Below are positions 53,255 through 62,324 of a stretch of 64,000 bases of DNA, piece by piece; the first letter of the stretch is position 1; the number at the start of each line of letters is the position of its first letter. Source of the DNA: CAYYFX01 sp964571855 (lineage in GTDB: Bacteria > ARS69). The notes below the pieces were generated by a model. That model made no database searches. It worked only from the letters and a program-made list of their open reading frames with translations, and had not been told where the DNA came from. Made by a program: the position numbers and the translations under genes. The DNA is taken from assembly GCA_964571855.1 (NCBI GenBank), contig CAZNDO010000001.1:496001-560000 (forward strand), written 5' to 3'.

Positions 53255-53606
53255 GGCTCCTCCGGGGTTTGCGGCGGGCGCGGGCGCGCGCGCGGGCCGG
53301 CGGCGTCGCGGGTCGCTCGGCCTCGGCGCGGAAGGCCTCGAGGATGTCTCCCCAGAACGTGTCCAGGTACCGGCGGACTTCCGCCAACCCCTGCAGCTCC
53401 ACGCGGTAGATCCTCCGCGTGCCTTCGCGTCGCGCGGATACGAGCCCCGCGCCCTCCAGCACCTTCAGGTGCTGCGACACCGCCGGGCGGGAGACCGCGA
53501 GACCGACCGCGAGCGCGCCCACGGACTGCGGGCCCTTCCGCAGCCGCTCGAGCACGGTGCGCCGGGTGGGATCGGCGAGGGCGGCGATCGCTTGTCCGTA
53601 AGCCAT
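53241..53606 (-). CDS. ArsR-family regulator of the SRPBCC operon
   Basis: The protein has 121 residues. QAIAALADPTRRTVLERLRKGPQSVGALAVGLAVSRPAVSQHLKVLEGAGLVSARREGTRRIYRV is the ArsR winged helix, in the subtype that accompanies AHSA1/SRPBCC proteins. It has no Cys, so it is not a metal sensor of the ArsR/SmtB kind. The C-terminus is a basic Arg/Ala/Pro-rich tail (ARARARARRKPRRSHG). The promoter has a consensus TTGACA, and two tandem GTAAG-N6-CTTAC dyads cover the -10 and the start codon. The mRNA appears leaderless. Confidence 0.9.
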   Translation of the reverse strand: MAYGQAIAALADPTRRTVLERLRKGPQSVGALAVGLAVSRPAVSQHLKVLEGAGLVSARREGTRRIYRVELQGLAEVRRYLDTFWGDILEAFRAEAERPATPPARARARARRKPRRSHGTR

Positions 53607-53641
53607 GCCTTACTGTAAGATTCGACTTACGGTGTTGTCAA
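53598..53641 (-). promoter_or_regulatory. arsR-type promoter with two tandem GTAAG-N6-CTTAC operators
   Basis: TTGACA (53636-53641) and TACAGT (53612-53617) are 18 bases apart on the minus strand. Dyads at 53615-53630 and 53598-53613 share the same 5-6-5 form and are one base apart. The second covers the ATG, which lies five bases after the -10. Confidence 0.72.
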
Positions 53642-53727
53642 GGGGCGGGAAGCCCGGGGGCCGGGCAAGCCACCCACTGCCGACGCACGGGCACGGGCAC
53701 ACCCGGAGGAACGGCGGGACGCCGCGC

Positions 53728-54105
53728 TCAGGCTTCGAGAATTCGCAGGTCGTCCCCGGCCAGACGCCGGAAGTCCGCCGCGTTCGCGGTGGCGAGCCCC
53801 GCGTCCGCCCGGATGGCCGACGCGGCGATGAGGCAGTCCAGCAGCGTGCCGCGGCGACGGCCCGACGCGTTGAAGAGCGCCGCGCCGCGGACCGCGTCCT
53901 CCTCCGTCACCGGCACCCGCACCGGGATCACGCTCTCCGCGAGGCGCACGTGCCCGGCGGGAACCGGGCCGCAAAGGAACTCGGCCCACGCCAGGGCGCT
54001 CATGCCGAGAGGCTCCAGGTCGCGCAGCCAGCCGCGCAGCCGGGCGTCCTCCGGCGAGCCCGGCCGGAGCGCACGGATGAGGAAGCTCGTGTCCAGGTGG
54101 ATCAA
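53728..54105 (-). CDS. PIN-domain (VapC-like) toxin
   Basis: The protein has 125 residues from TTG at 54105. MIHLDTSFLIRALRPGS has the first catalytic Asp, MSALAWAEFLCGPV the Glu, and GRRRGTLLDCLIAASAIRADAGLATANAADFRRL the second Asp and the last acidic strand. VapC toxins are Mg-dependent RNases, cutting tRNA or rRNA; the target here is not known. The TTG overlaps the stop of the antitoxin (TTGA), so translation is coupled. The module is complete, unlike the one at 10465. Confidence 0.87.
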   Translation of the reverse strand: MIHLDTSFLIRALRPGSPEDARLRGWLRDLEPLGMSALAWAEFLCGPVPAGHVRLAESVIPVRVPVTEEDAVRGAALFNASGRRRGTLLDCLIAASAIRADAGLATANAADFRRLAGDDLRILEA

Positions 54106-54386
54106 CGCGGGCGGCCCTCACGCCGTCGGGACGCCGCCCGGCGTTCGGTGCGCGCCGCATCCGCCCACTCCCGCGCCGCGGAGGCCGACAGCCCCGTCGC
54201 CCTCTGGAGCGCGTCGAGTGCCTTCAGCGCTTCGGATCCGGACTCCGACGGCCGGCCCGCCGCGGCCCGGATGGCCCGGCGCAGGGCCTCCGACTTGGAG
54301 ACCTGCCAGCGACGGGCGAGCCCCTCCAGGAGCTGCGTGGTCTCGAGGTCCATCGAGTAGGTGCTCTTGATCTGGGGAGTGGCCAT
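54102..54386 (-). CDS. Ribbon-helix-helix antitoxin (VapB-like)
   Basis: The protein has 94 residues. QIKSTYSMDLETTQLLEGLARRWQVSKSEALRRAIRAAAG is the CopG-type ribbon-helix-helix fold for DNA binding. The C-terminal half (ALKALDALQRATGLSASAAREWADAARTERRAASRRREG) is the basic, flexible region that should cap the PIN toxin. The promoter has a perfect GTATGGCCATAC palindrome and a second half-site over the start codon. The ATG lies six bases after the -10 with no ribosome site, so the mRNA looks leaderless. Confidence 0.87.
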   Translation of the reverse strand: MATPQIKSTYSMDLETTQLLEGLARRWQVSKSEALRRAIRAAAGRPSESGSEALKALDALQRATGLSASAAREWADAARTERRAASRRREGRPR

Positions 54387-54421
54387 ATCGACATGGTATG
54401 GCCATACTTCGCAGGAGGCAA
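54379..54421 (-). promoter_or_regulatory. vapB-like promoter with TGGCCATA operators
   Basis: TTGCCT (54416-54421) and TACCAT (54393-54398) are 17 bases apart on the minus strand. GTATGGCCATAC (54396-54407) is a perfect palindrome in the spacer, and TGGCCATA recurs at 54380-54387 over the start codon, 19 bases away centre to centre. Confidence 0.65.
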
Positions 54422-54487
54422 GGGCACCGCCGGCGCGTCTCGCGGCTCCGAGGACATCGCGGGAGCGGGCGGCTGCCCGCCTGCGGT

Positions 54488-57400
54488 TCAGCGCGAAGCT
54501 CCGAGGAACGCCACGCGCTTCGTCTCGCGGCGCGATCCGCTCTCGAAACGGATGAAGTACATGCCCGCGGCGGCCGGCCCGTCCGCGGTGCGTCCGTCCC
54601 AGCGCGCCACGTGATCGCCCGCCGGCAGCTCCCCGTCCTGCACGACCTGCACCAGGCGGCCCGCGAGGTCGTACACCGCAAGGCGGGCGCGCCCCGCCAC
54701 CGCGAGGGAGAAGCGGAGTTCCGTCGCCCCGCGGAAGGGGTTGGGTGCCACGCCCGCCAGCGCAGTGACCAGGGGCGCCCACTTCGGCGTCGTCACGGGG
54801 ACCGGCCCGAAGAGATCCTCGTGCCCGTGCACGTCCACCGCGCCGACCTTGTAGAAGTACGTCCGGTCGCCCTCGACCGCGCGATCCTCGTACCGGTGCG
54901 GACCCTCGCCGCCGAGCAGCTCCGCGGTCAAGCGCGCGAAGGGCCCCTCGATCGCGTCGCTGCGGTAGACGTGGAAGCCCTCGTGGTCCGTCATCGACGC
55001 CGTCTGCCACCCGACCGCCACGAGTCGGTTCTCCGCCGCCGCCGCGAGCTGCGTCAACACCACCGAAACCGTTCCTTCGCATGCGTTGCTGCCGGTCACC
55101 GGGGCGAGGCCGTCGGAGGAGAAGCCGCGGACCAGAGGCTCCGGCCAGATCACGGGAAGGCTGCCGCAATCGACGGCGCCGAAAGTCCCGCTCGTCCGCG
55201 AGCGCTCCAGCCAGGCCCGGCCGCCGGTGTCCAGCGCCGTCCACGAACCCAGAACGCGCGCGGCCCCGGCGCCCTGGGGGCAGCCGCTGATGGCGAGCAC
55301 GATGTCGGAACCGAGGCCCACGTTGACCACCCCGGGCGCGGGCGTGAACTCCGAGAGGAGGATCGTGCCCTGCACGCCGGCTTCGAGCGCGGAGAGACCG
55401 AACTCGCTGCACGTCACCCAGAGGTACAACGGTCGAGGACCGTTCGCCGGAACCTCCATGACGGCGCCCGGATCCGTCGGACTCGCGCTGATCGCGAACT
55501 CGTACCCGTGGGGCAGACCGTCGGGTTCGAACTCCGCGTGCTGCGTGATCGGCGCGTGGATGGTGATCACGGGGAACTGGTCGGTGCCGGAATAGGATCC
55601 GAGGCCCGTGCCCACCCACTCGCGGAACCGGGAGCCGCTGAACGGCAGGGCCGCCAGTTGCACCGCCGTGCCGGGCACCCGACTCCCCGATGCCGGGGAT
55701 GCGATCCCCCCCGCGCCGACCGTCACCGTCAGCGGGTAGACGCCCCCCTCCGCGAAGTACGCGGTCTGCACGATCGGCTCGTCCGGGACGACGCTCGTCG
55801 ATCGCTCCGTGCCCGTGTACGACCCGGCTCCCTCGCCCACCCACCGGTAGAACGTGGAGCCGGCCGCCGGCGCGGCCTGGATCGGAAGCCCGACCTCCCG
55901 CGGATACTCGCCGGACGGCGGGGTCACGGTCCCGTTCCCGAACGCCTGCACGGTCACGTGCGTGTACCCCGCGTAGTGGAAGTTCGCGGTCTGCGTGATC
56001 GGTCCGACCATCTGCACGGTGGCTTGCGGGAGCGGTCCCGTGTACGAGCCCGCACCGACCCCGACCCATCCGTCGAAGAGGAACCCGTCCGGCGTGCTCG
56101 CGATGATCTCGATCACGTCGCCGACGTGGACGTCCCCCGATGCGGGCCAGACGCTGCCTCCGCCGGACGCGATCATCGTGAGCGGGAAGGTCCCGTCGAA
56201 GGTGAAGTGCGCGCGTTGCGTGATCGGCGCCCGCAACGGGAACTGCACCGTGCCCACGGGCCCGGTGTAGGAGCCCAGACCCGTTCCGGTCCAACCGGAC
56301 GGGCGGTACAGGGAATCGGCGATCCCCTGGATCGTGAGCATCTCGAGCGGTTCGAACCAGCCGGTCTGCGGCGCGGTGGTGCCGTGCTCGTCCGCCTCCA
56401 TGGTCACGCCGTATCTCGCGTGGTACCGGGCGATCCACAGTCCCGGCTCCGGGCCCGCCGTCACGGTGCGCACGGGGTCGCCGCCATCCGCCCACTCCAC
56501 GAAGTCGAAGCGCACGCGCGTCTCCGTCTCCACCGCGACCGGCGCCTCCACGACGTGCACGGTGCCGGGCGCCCACGGGAAGACGGCCGGCGTCGTGACG
56601 GGGGTCCCGTCGACCACCACCGTGAGACCCGCGGGTGACGTGAGGATCGCTGTTCCCTCGGCGGCGCAGCCCGCGCTCTCCGCCCCGATCGCCACGCCGG
56701 TGGGGTTGTGCGCGGCGAGCAGGGGAGAGAACGGCGACACGGCGAGCGACTCCGCCGGAAGGTCGCAGAAGAGGCCGTCCGCCGAGAAGTTGCCATTCAG
56801 GTCCTTGTACGTGGCCGCCCCGCCCACCCAGTCCCCGCCCGCATTGCCGTGGAAGTTGCAGTTCCAGAGGGATGCGCTGCCGCCGTACGCGCCGCCCACC
56901 CGGGAGTCCTGGATCACGACGTTCTGCAGCGAGGCCCCTCCGCCGCAGCCCGCCGCGGATTGCGCCTCGTTCCGGAGGAACGTGCAGGACTCGACGATCA
57001 CGGCCCCGACCGCCTGGAGTCCGGCAGCGCTTGTCGCCACGTTCTCGACGAACCGGCACTGCACGACGCGGGTCGAGCCCTCGTCGCTCGCCTCGAGGCC
57101 GCCGCCGTGCGTCGCGGTGTTCGCCACGAAGAGACACCGCTCCACCGTGCGACTCGTGCTGGCGCCGCCACCCCAGATGGCCTGGTTCCGGCGGAACGTG
57201 CAGTCGCGGATGGACACGCGCCACGAGCTGATGCCGCCCCCCGACCGAGCCGCGATGTTGTCCTCGAACGTGGAGAACACGACCTCCCCGTCGCTGGCGC
57301 CGATGGCGCCTCCCCATCCGTCCGTGGCCCGGTTGCGCCGGAACGTGCAATGGCTCACGGCGAGCTCGTCCGACCGCACGGCCCCCCCGCCGTCCTCGGC

Positions 57401-57886
57401 GACGTTGTCGTCGAACTCGCAGGAATCGATCCGGAGCGGCCCGCTGCTGGCGTGCACCGCACCCCCGACGTAGTTCGCGGTGTTGGACTCGAACCGGCAG
57501 TGTTCGATCAGGGGCCCCGGAGCCGGCAGCGGGCCGCCCATGGAGATCGCACCGCCGTAGTGGGATCGCCCGTTGCGGAACGTGACCCATCGCACGGTCG
57601 ACTCGGCGCTGAGTCCCAGGAACTGGAGGATCCCCTGGGTGGTCGAGCCCGTCCCGTCGATCACGACGCAGTGATCTCCCGGCTCGCCGGTCAGCGTGAC
57701 GCCCGCGGGCATGCGCAGGCGACGCTCGAAGTAGGTCCCGCAGGCCAGTTGCACCGTGTCGGGAGAGGCCGCTGCGGCCAGCGCGCCCGCGATCGTGGGG
57801 TACTCGGAGGGGACGTGCAGTACCCGCGCGGCGCAGGGGCCCGCCGCGAGGAAGCCGAGGAATGCAATGCCGAGCGCCCGCCGCAT
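54488..57886 (-). CDS. Large secreted beta-helix protein with four WVGxGxGSYTG repeats and FlgD-like C-terminus
   Basis: The protein has 1132 residues with a signal peptide (RRALGIAFLGFLAAGPCAA). Residues ~22-400 are a right-handed beta-helix (EYPTIAGALAAAASPD; HCRFESNTA, SCEFDDNVA, HCTFRRNRA). From ~500 to ~790 are InlB-B-like beta repeats of ~75-80 residues, four of which carry WVGxGxGSY[TS]G then PI[TV]Q.A.F. Next is a cohesin-like domain (VNVGLGSDIVLAISGC), an FN3-like domain (YFYKVGAVDVHG), and the C-terminal type-A/FlgD fold (ARLAVYDLAGRLVQVVQDG, AAGMYFIRFES). It is extracellular. The role is unknown, probably adhesion or structure. Confidence 0.85.
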   Translation of the reverse strand: MRRALGIAFLGFLAAGPCAARVLHVPSEYPTIAGALAAAASPDTVQLACGTYFERRLRMPAGVTLTGEPGDHCVVIDGTGSTTQGILQFLGLSAESTVRWVTFRNGRSHYGGAISMGGPLPAPGPLIEHCRFESNTANYVGGAVHASSGPLRIDSCEFDDNVAEDGGGAVRSDELAVSHCTFRRNRATDGWGGAIGASDGEVVFSTFEDNIAARSGGGISSWRVSIRDCTFRRNQAIWGGGASTSRTVERCLFVANTATHGGGLEASDEGSTRVVQCRFVENVATSAAGLQAVGAVIVESCTFLRNEAQSAAGCGGGASLQNVVIQDSRVGGAYGGSASLWNCNFHGNAGGDWVGGAATYKDLNGNFSADGLFCDLPAESLAVSPFSPLLAAHNPTGVAIGAESAGCAAEGTAILTSPAGLTVVVDGTPVTTPAVFPWAPGTVHVVEAPVAVETETRVRFDFVEWADGGDPVRTVTAGPEPGLWIARYHARYGVTMEADEHGTTAPQTGWFEPLEMLTIQGIADSLYRPSGWTGTGLGSYTGPVGTVQFPLRAPITQRAHFTFDGTFPLTMIASGGGSVWPASGDVHVGDVIEIIASTPDGFLFDGWVGVGAGSYTGPLPQATVQMVGPITQTANFHYAGYTHVTVQAFGNGTVTPPSGEYPREVGLPIQAAPAAGSTFYRWVGEGAGSYTGTERSTSVVPDEPIVQTAYFAEGGVYPLTVTVGAGGIASPASGSRVPGTAVQLAALPFSGSRFREWVGTGLGSYSGTDQFPVITIHAPITQHAEFEPDGLPHGYEFAISASPTDPGAVMEVPANGPRPLYLWVTCSEFGLSALEAGVQGTILLSEFTPAPGVVNVGLGSDIVLAISGCPQGAGAARVLGSWTALDTGGRAWLERSRTSGTFGAVDCGSLPVIWPEPLVRGFSSDGLAPVTGSNACEGTVSVVLTQLAAAAENRLVAVGWQTASMTDHEGFHVYRSDAIEGPFARLTAELLGGEGPHRYEDRAVEGDRTYFYKVGAVDVHGHEDLFGPVPVTTPKWAPLVTALAGVAPNPFRGATELRFSLAVAGRARLAVYDLAGRLVQVVQDGELPAGDHVARWDGRTADGPAAAGMYFIRFESGSRRETKRVAFLGASR

Positions 57887-57915
57887 GGCGTCTCCGCGGA
57901 ATGCAGGCGTTCCCG

Positions 57916-57923
57916 AGTATAGC
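57916..57923 (-). promoter_or_regulatory. -10 element of the large beta-helix gene
   Basis: GCTATACT on the minus strand (core TATACT at 57916-57921) lies 29 bases before the ATG. It fits the recurring GCTA-N3-T motif. GGAG precedes the start. Confidence 0.45.
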
Positions 57924-58008
57924 TCCGTGCCCGCGCCCGGAGGAAGGACCCTCTGCACGAGCCGCCGGATGTCTGGCGCCGACGCGCGACGACCGGCCCC
58001 CCGCGTTC

Positions 58009-58041
58009 GGTAGTGTCCCGGTTCCGAACCAGGACACCACC
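58009..58041 (-). terminator. Hairpin after cydAB
   Basis: Two 15-base arms (GGTAGTGTCC... and its partner) with a 3-base loop lie 31 bases after the cydB stop. In minus-strand RNA all 15 pairs form, two as G-U; in plus-strand RNA the same two positions are A/C mismatches. This suggests a role in the cydAB transcript. Confidence 0.55.
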
Positions 58042-58071
58042 CCGCGTTCGCACGTACGCCGGGGCCTGCGC

Positions 58072-59088
58072 CTAGTAGCTGTGGTCCCCCAGGACCACCT
58101 TCCCCCGGAACGTCCAGTAGATGACCGCCGTGTACGTCAGCACGAACGGCATCCCGATGCCCGCGATGATCAGGCCGATCCACAGGGTCTTCTGGCTGGA
58201 CGCCGCGTTGTAGATCGTGAGGCTCAGCGCCGGGTCGTTGCTGGCCACCACCAGGTTCGGGAACACGGCCATCCCGAACAAGAACACCATGCACGCGATC
58301 GTGAGACTGGTGCTCAGGAACGCCTGCCCCCAACGCCGCGCGAAGAGAGCGCGCGGCACGTTCGCGATGGCCAGCACGTTCAGCACGACCACCGCGGCCG
58401 CCCACGGGTAGTGCGCGAAGTTCGTCACCGCGGTGGGCACGGCCACGAGAGTCCACATCGTGGTGAGCAGGTACAGCACGAGGAAGAGCCCCCAGGTGTG
58501 CCACATCCAGCGCCCCAGCCGTTCCTGCACGGCCCCGTCCGTCTTCAGGTACAGGAAGATGGCCCCGTGCATGGCGAACAGCGACGCCGCCAGCACGCCC
58601 ACAAGCAGCGGGTACGGACCCAGCAGATCCAGGAACCCGCCCTGGTACACGCCGCGCTCGTCCAGCGGCAGCCCGAGCATGGCGTTGCCCACGGCCGCGC
58701 CGAAGAGCAGCGGCGCGAGCAGGCTGGACGCGAAGAACGCGCGGTCCCACACGCCGCGCCACCGCGCGCTCTCCAGCTTGCTGCGGAACTCCAGGCTCAC
58801 CGCGCGCAGGATCAGCGCGAACAGCAGCAGCATGAACGCCGTGTAGAACCCGGAGAACACGGTGGCGTACGCCTCGGGGAACATCGCGAACAGGGCGCCG
58901 CCGAACGTGACCAGCCACACCTCGTTCCCGTCCCACAAGGGACCGATGGCGTTCACGAACACGCGGCGCTCGCGGTCGTCCTTCGCCAGCGGATGCAGGA
59001 TGCCCACGCCGAGGTCGAAGCCGTCGAGGATGGCGTAGCCGGCCAGCAGCACGCCGAGCAGGCCGAACCAGATCAACTGGAGGTCCAC
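58072..59088 (-). CDS. cydB: Cytochrome bd ubiquinol oxidase subunit II
   Basis: The protein has 338 residues from GTG at 59088, with GGGAGG upstream. It has eight or nine transmembrane helices, and it begins LIWFGLLGVLLAGYAILDGFDLGVGIL, the D-G-F-D-L-G signature of CydB. WDGNEVWLVTFGGALFAMFPEAYATVFSGFY is the second conserved helix. CydB stabilises CydA and forms part of the oxygen path. The gap to cydA is one base, so they are cotranslated. No cydX-like small ORF is apparent. A stem-loop follows the stop. Confidence 0.96.
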   Translation of the reverse strand: MDLQLIWFGLLGVLLAGYAILDGFDLGVGILHPLAKDDRERRVFVNAIGPLWDGNEVWLVTFGGALFAMFPEAYATVFSGFYTAFMLLLFALILRAVSLEFRSKLESARWRGVWDRAFFASSLLAPLLFGAAVGNAMLGLPLDERGVYQGGFLDLLGPYPLLVGVLAASLFAMHGAIFLYLKTDGAVQERLGRWMWHTWGLFLVLYLLTTMWTLVAVPTAVTNFAHYPWAAAVVVLNVLAIANVPRALFARRWGQAFLSTSLTIACMVFLFGMAVFPNLVVASNDPALSLTIYNAASSQKTLWIGLIIAGIGMPFVLTYTAVIYWTFRGKVVLGDHSY

Positions 59089-59089
59089 G

Positions 59090-60655
59090 TCACACCTCCC
59101 CGACCGGGGCCTTGCGGCCGGTGAGGGAGCCCTCGTGCGCGGTGAGCGCCGCGGCCGCGTCCTTCAGCCCGCCGTGCGGCGCGGCGTGCTCCCCGGGCAC
59201 GTCCGGGCCGTGCTTGATCTTGCGGTCCAGCACGAAGATCCACAGCGCCCCGAGCAGCAGGTAGATGAGCCCGAAGAGGATGATGGAGCCCAGCACCTGG
59301 TCCGCGCGCAGGGCCTCGCTCACGCCGTCGTTCGTGAGCAGCCCGGCGTAGGTCTCGTGCGGTGTCCCGTCCTCCAGCGGCACCGTCACCGTCTCGTAGC
59401 GGATGAAGCCCTCCGCGTCGCGCGCGGGCTCGCCCGCCGCATCCCGCACCACCGGCGGGTGCACGATCCACGGCTGCCGCCCGACCTCCGCGGCCACCCA
59501 GCCCGCCTGGTTGGCGAGCATCGCGGGCGCCACGGCGAACACGCACGTCCACAGCACCCAGCGCGTGCGCCACAGCGTGCCGCGCCACAGCAGCAGCACG
59601 GCCAGCACGGCGAGCGCCGCCAGGAACATCCCGCTCCCGACCATGAGCCGGTAGGTGACGAAGGGGATCGTCACCGGCGGCCGGTGCTCGGGGCGGAAGG
59701 AGTCCAGCCCGGGGACCGGCGCCGCGCCGTCGCCGTGCAGGAGCCACGACATCAGCCCGGGCACCGCCACCTTCGCCCGCAGCCTCCCCTCGCGCTCGTC
59801 CGGGATCCCGAAGATCGCCAGGTCGGCCGGCCCGGTGTCGAAGTGTGCCTCCATCGCCGCCAGCTTCGCCGGCTGCTCGTGCCCCACGTTCTTCGCCTGC
59901 AGGTCGCCGCTCACGACGATCGCGAAGCACGACACCAGCGCCAGCCACAGCCCGCCGCGGAACGAGTGCTTCGCGAACTCCGTGTGCCGCCCCTTCAGCA
60001 GGTACCACGCGCTGATGCTCATCACGAAGAACGCGCCCAGGATGAACGCGCCGATCCACACGTGCACGAGACGGTGCATCGTGGACGGGTTGAACACGAG
60101 CGCCCAGAAGTCCGTGATCTCCGCGCGCAGCACCGGCTCCCCGCCCACGAACCACGGCTTGCCGTCCCGCAGCATCTGCACCACATGGTGGCCGGTGGGC
60201 GTCTGCTGCCAGCTGTTCGCCACCACGATCCACACGGACGAGAAGATGGACCCCAGGCTCACCATGACCGTGGAGAAGAGGTGCATGCGCGGCCCCACGC
60301 GATCCCAGCCGAACACGAGGACCGCGAGGAAGCCCGACTCCAGGAAGAACGCGAAGATCCCCTCGGCGGCAAGCGCGGAACCGAAGACGTCCCCCACGAA
60401 GCGGGAGTAGGCCGCCCAGTTCGTGCCGAACTCGAACTCCATGACGATGCCGGTGGCCACGCCGATGGCGAAGTTCAGCGCGAAGATCCGCGTCCAGAAG
60501 CGCGCGGCCGCGTCGTACAGCGGGTCGCCGGTGGCGAGGTGGCGCGCCTTCAGCCAGACGAGCACCACGCTCAACCCGATGGTGAGCGGAGGGAACAGGT
60601 AGTGGAACATGATCGTGAGCGCGAACTGCAGTCGCGAGAGGAGAACGGCGTCCAT
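59090..60655 (-). CDS. cydA: Cytochrome bd ubiquinol oxidase subunit I
   Basis: The protein has 521 residues, with nine helices. It is the heme-bearing subunit of the quinol:O2 oxidoreductase. SRLQFALTIMFHYLFPPLTIGLS carries the first heme His; FALNFAIGVATGIVMEFEFGTNW has the conserved Glu residues; VSGDLQAKNVGHEQPAKLAAMEAHF starts the Q-loop; and AAEVGRQPWIVH contains the GRQPW signature. The Q-loop is of the short type. The Met heme ligand is around VTYRLMVGSGMF. ATG at 60655 follows GGGGAGAG. It is the first gene of the cydAB operon. An FNR-like or Rex-like site is not clear in the upstream gap. Confidence 0.96.
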   Translation of the reverse strand: MDAVLLSRLQFALTIMFHYLFPPLTIGLSVVLVWLKARHLATGDPLYDAAARFWTRIFALNFAIGVATGIVMEFEFGTNWAAYSRFVGDVFGSALAAEGIFAFFLESGFLAVLVFGWDRVGPRMHLFSTVMVSLGSIFSSVWIVVANSWQQTPTGHHVVQMLRDGKPWFVGGEPVLRAEITDFWALVFNPSTMHRLVHVWIGAFILGAFFVMSISAWYLLKGRHTEFAKHSFRGGLWLALVSCFAIVVSGDLQAKNVGHEQPAKLAAMEAHFDTGPADLAIFGIPDEREGRLRAKVAVPGLMSWLLHGDGAAPVPGLDSFRPEHRPPVTIPFVTYRLMVGSGMFLAALAVLAVLLLWRGTLWRTRWVLWTCVFAVAPAMLANQAGWVAAEVGRQPWIVHPPVVRDAAGEPARDAEGFIRYETVTVPLEDGTPHETYAGLLTNDGVSEALRADQVLGSIILFGLIYLLLGALWIFVLDRKIKHGPDVPGEHAAPHGGLKDAAAALTAHEGSLTGRKAPVGEV

Positions 60656-61036
60656 CTCTCTCCCCGGGATGGGCCTCGAAGGGGCGGTCCGTGCGGGCGG
60701 GCGGCGGGCGACGTCGACTCGGACGGAATCTATCGGGGGATGCGCGGCCGGACCACAACGCCCGGTCCGCGGCCGCGGGCGCGGCCCCCGGGCAGCGCCG
60801 GCGCGGGTCATTCCGGACCGCTCGATCGCCCATTTTGCCGCGAGTGTCCGATTCGCGGAAGGTCGCGGGCTTCGTCGCCACCGCGAACCGGCGCGCGGCG
60901 CGAAGGGGCGAGCCGGCAGATCGCGGGGTGGAAGCCGGGGCGCGTCTGCCGATACACTCGGGAAGTCGTCCGTCATCCCGTTCCGCGCCCCGCGGCTCCT
61001 TCCCCCCTCGCGGCCGCGCCTCTTCCCGGAGGAGAC
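60656..61036. other. Divergent region between cydA and the M43 protease
   Basis: This 381-base gap holds only a weak GATAGATT/TTGTGG pair for cydA, a TACACT before the protease, and the dyad CCGCGA-N9-TCGCGG (near 60838-60858). I see no gene or RNA. No anaerobic regulator site is recognised. Confidence 0.35.
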
Positions 61037-62299
61037 ATGACCCCGCTCTCCCGACTGCGCGCCACGTCCGCCGCCGTCGCCGCCTTCGTCCTCCTCGCGC
61101 CGGCGGCGTTCGCCGCGCGCACCGCCGAGACCCGCGCGTTCGACGGCGACCGCGCTCCCGCGAACCTCCGCGAGTGCGGCACCGTGTTCACGCCGGAGGA
61201 GGGCGCCGCGTACCTGCGCCGGCTCGAGGAGCGCGGCCCCGTGGGCCGCGGCGGCCTCACGCCGCCGTACTACATCCCCATCAAGGCGCACATCATCCGA
61301 CAGTCCGACGGCACCGGCGGCCTCTCCGCGGAGCGGCTGGAGCAGGCCATCGCGGACGCGAACGGACACTACGCGTCCACGGGCATCGTGTTCTACCGGC
61401 TCGGCGAGATCGACTGGATCGACAGCGACGCCTGGTACACGACCGACTCGCTGGACGAGATCGACGCGATGCGCACGACGAACCTGGCGCCGGACGCGAT
61501 CAACATCTACTTCACGGAGTTCCTGAACTACGAGAGCGGCGCCCTGTGCGGCATCTCCGCCTTCTCGTTCAGCCCGGTGCAGTCCATCGCCATGCGCAAC
61601 AGCTGCACCGCGAACCCGGACGGCCTGGGGAACCACTCCACGTTCAGCCACGAGATCGGCCACTTCTTCGACCTGTTCCACACGCACGAGCCCTTCTACG
61701 GGGACGAGCGCGTGGACGGATCGAACTGCACGACGGCGGGGGACCTGGTGTGCGACACGCCGGCCGATCCCGGGCTGGGCTCCTTCAACGTCAACAGCGC
61801 CTGCAGCTACACCGGCAGCGCGGTGGACCAGGTGGGCGACCCGTACGCGCCGGACCCCACGCAGCTCATGTCGTACTCGCTGAAGCACTGCCGCGACAAC
61901 TTCTCCGCGGAGAGCCTGGACCGGATCGTGGACACGCTGCTGGCGGAGCGCACGAACCTGCTCACCAGCCCCGTGGCCGCGCCGGTGGTCGCCGGCGGCG
62001 GGCCGTCGCTCGCGGACGCTGCGGAGGTGTCGCTGGTGGCGCCGCGGCCGAACCCGACCACGGGGGCCACGCGCTTCGCGTTCGCGCTGGGCGCGGCGGC
62101 GCATGCGGAACTGACGATCCACGACGTGCGCGGCGCCGCCGTGCGCACGCTCGCCACCGGCCCGCGCGAGGCCGGCACGCACACGGTCGAGTGGGATGGG
62201 CGCGACGCGTCCGGCCGCGACGTGTCGCCCGGCATCTACTTCGCGCGCCTGACGGCCGCCGGCCGCACCGCCGCGCAGAAGGTGCAGATCGTCCGGTAG
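61037..62299 (+). CDS. Secreted M43 (pappalysin-like) metalloprotease with FlgD-like C-terminal domain
   Basis: The protein has 420 residues with a signal peptide (LRATSAAVAAFVLLAPAAFAA). YYIPIKAHIIRQSDGTGGLS opens the catalytic domain. NHSTFSHEIGHFFDLFHTHEP is the H-E-x-x-H-x-x-x-x-x-H zinc site (with F-D-L-F-H), and PTQLMSYSLKHCRDNFS is the Met-turn region. Paired Cys (CTTAGDLVCDTPADP) are typical of M43. The last ~80 residues (PNPTTGATRFAFALG, LTIHDVRGAAVRTLATG, GIYFARLTAAGRTAAQKVQIVR) are the type-A sorting/FlgD-like domain. GGAGGAG precedes the ATG. Confidence 0.93.
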   Translation: MTPLSRLRATSAAVAAFVLLAPAAFAARTAETRAFDGDRAPANLRECGTVFTPEEGAAYLRRLEERGPVGRGGLTPPYYIPIKAHIIRQSDGTGGLSAERLEQAIADANGHYASTGIVFYRLGEIDWIDSDAWYTTDSLDEIDAMRTTNLAPDAINIYFTEFLNYESGALCGISAFSFSPVQSIAMRNSCTANPDGLGNHSTFSHEIGHFFDLFHTHEPFYGDERVDGSNCTTAGDLVCDTPADPGLGSFNVNSACSYTGSAVDQVGDPYAPDPTQLMSYSLKHCRDNFSAESLDRIVDTLLAERTNLLTSPVAAPVVAGGGPSLADAAEVSLVAPRPNPTTGATRFAFALGAAAHAELTIHDVRGAAVRTLATGPREAGTHTVEWDGRDASGRDVSPGIYFARLTAAGRTAAQKVQIVR

Positions 62300-62324
62300 C
62301 CGATCGCCGGACCGGCGCGGCCGA

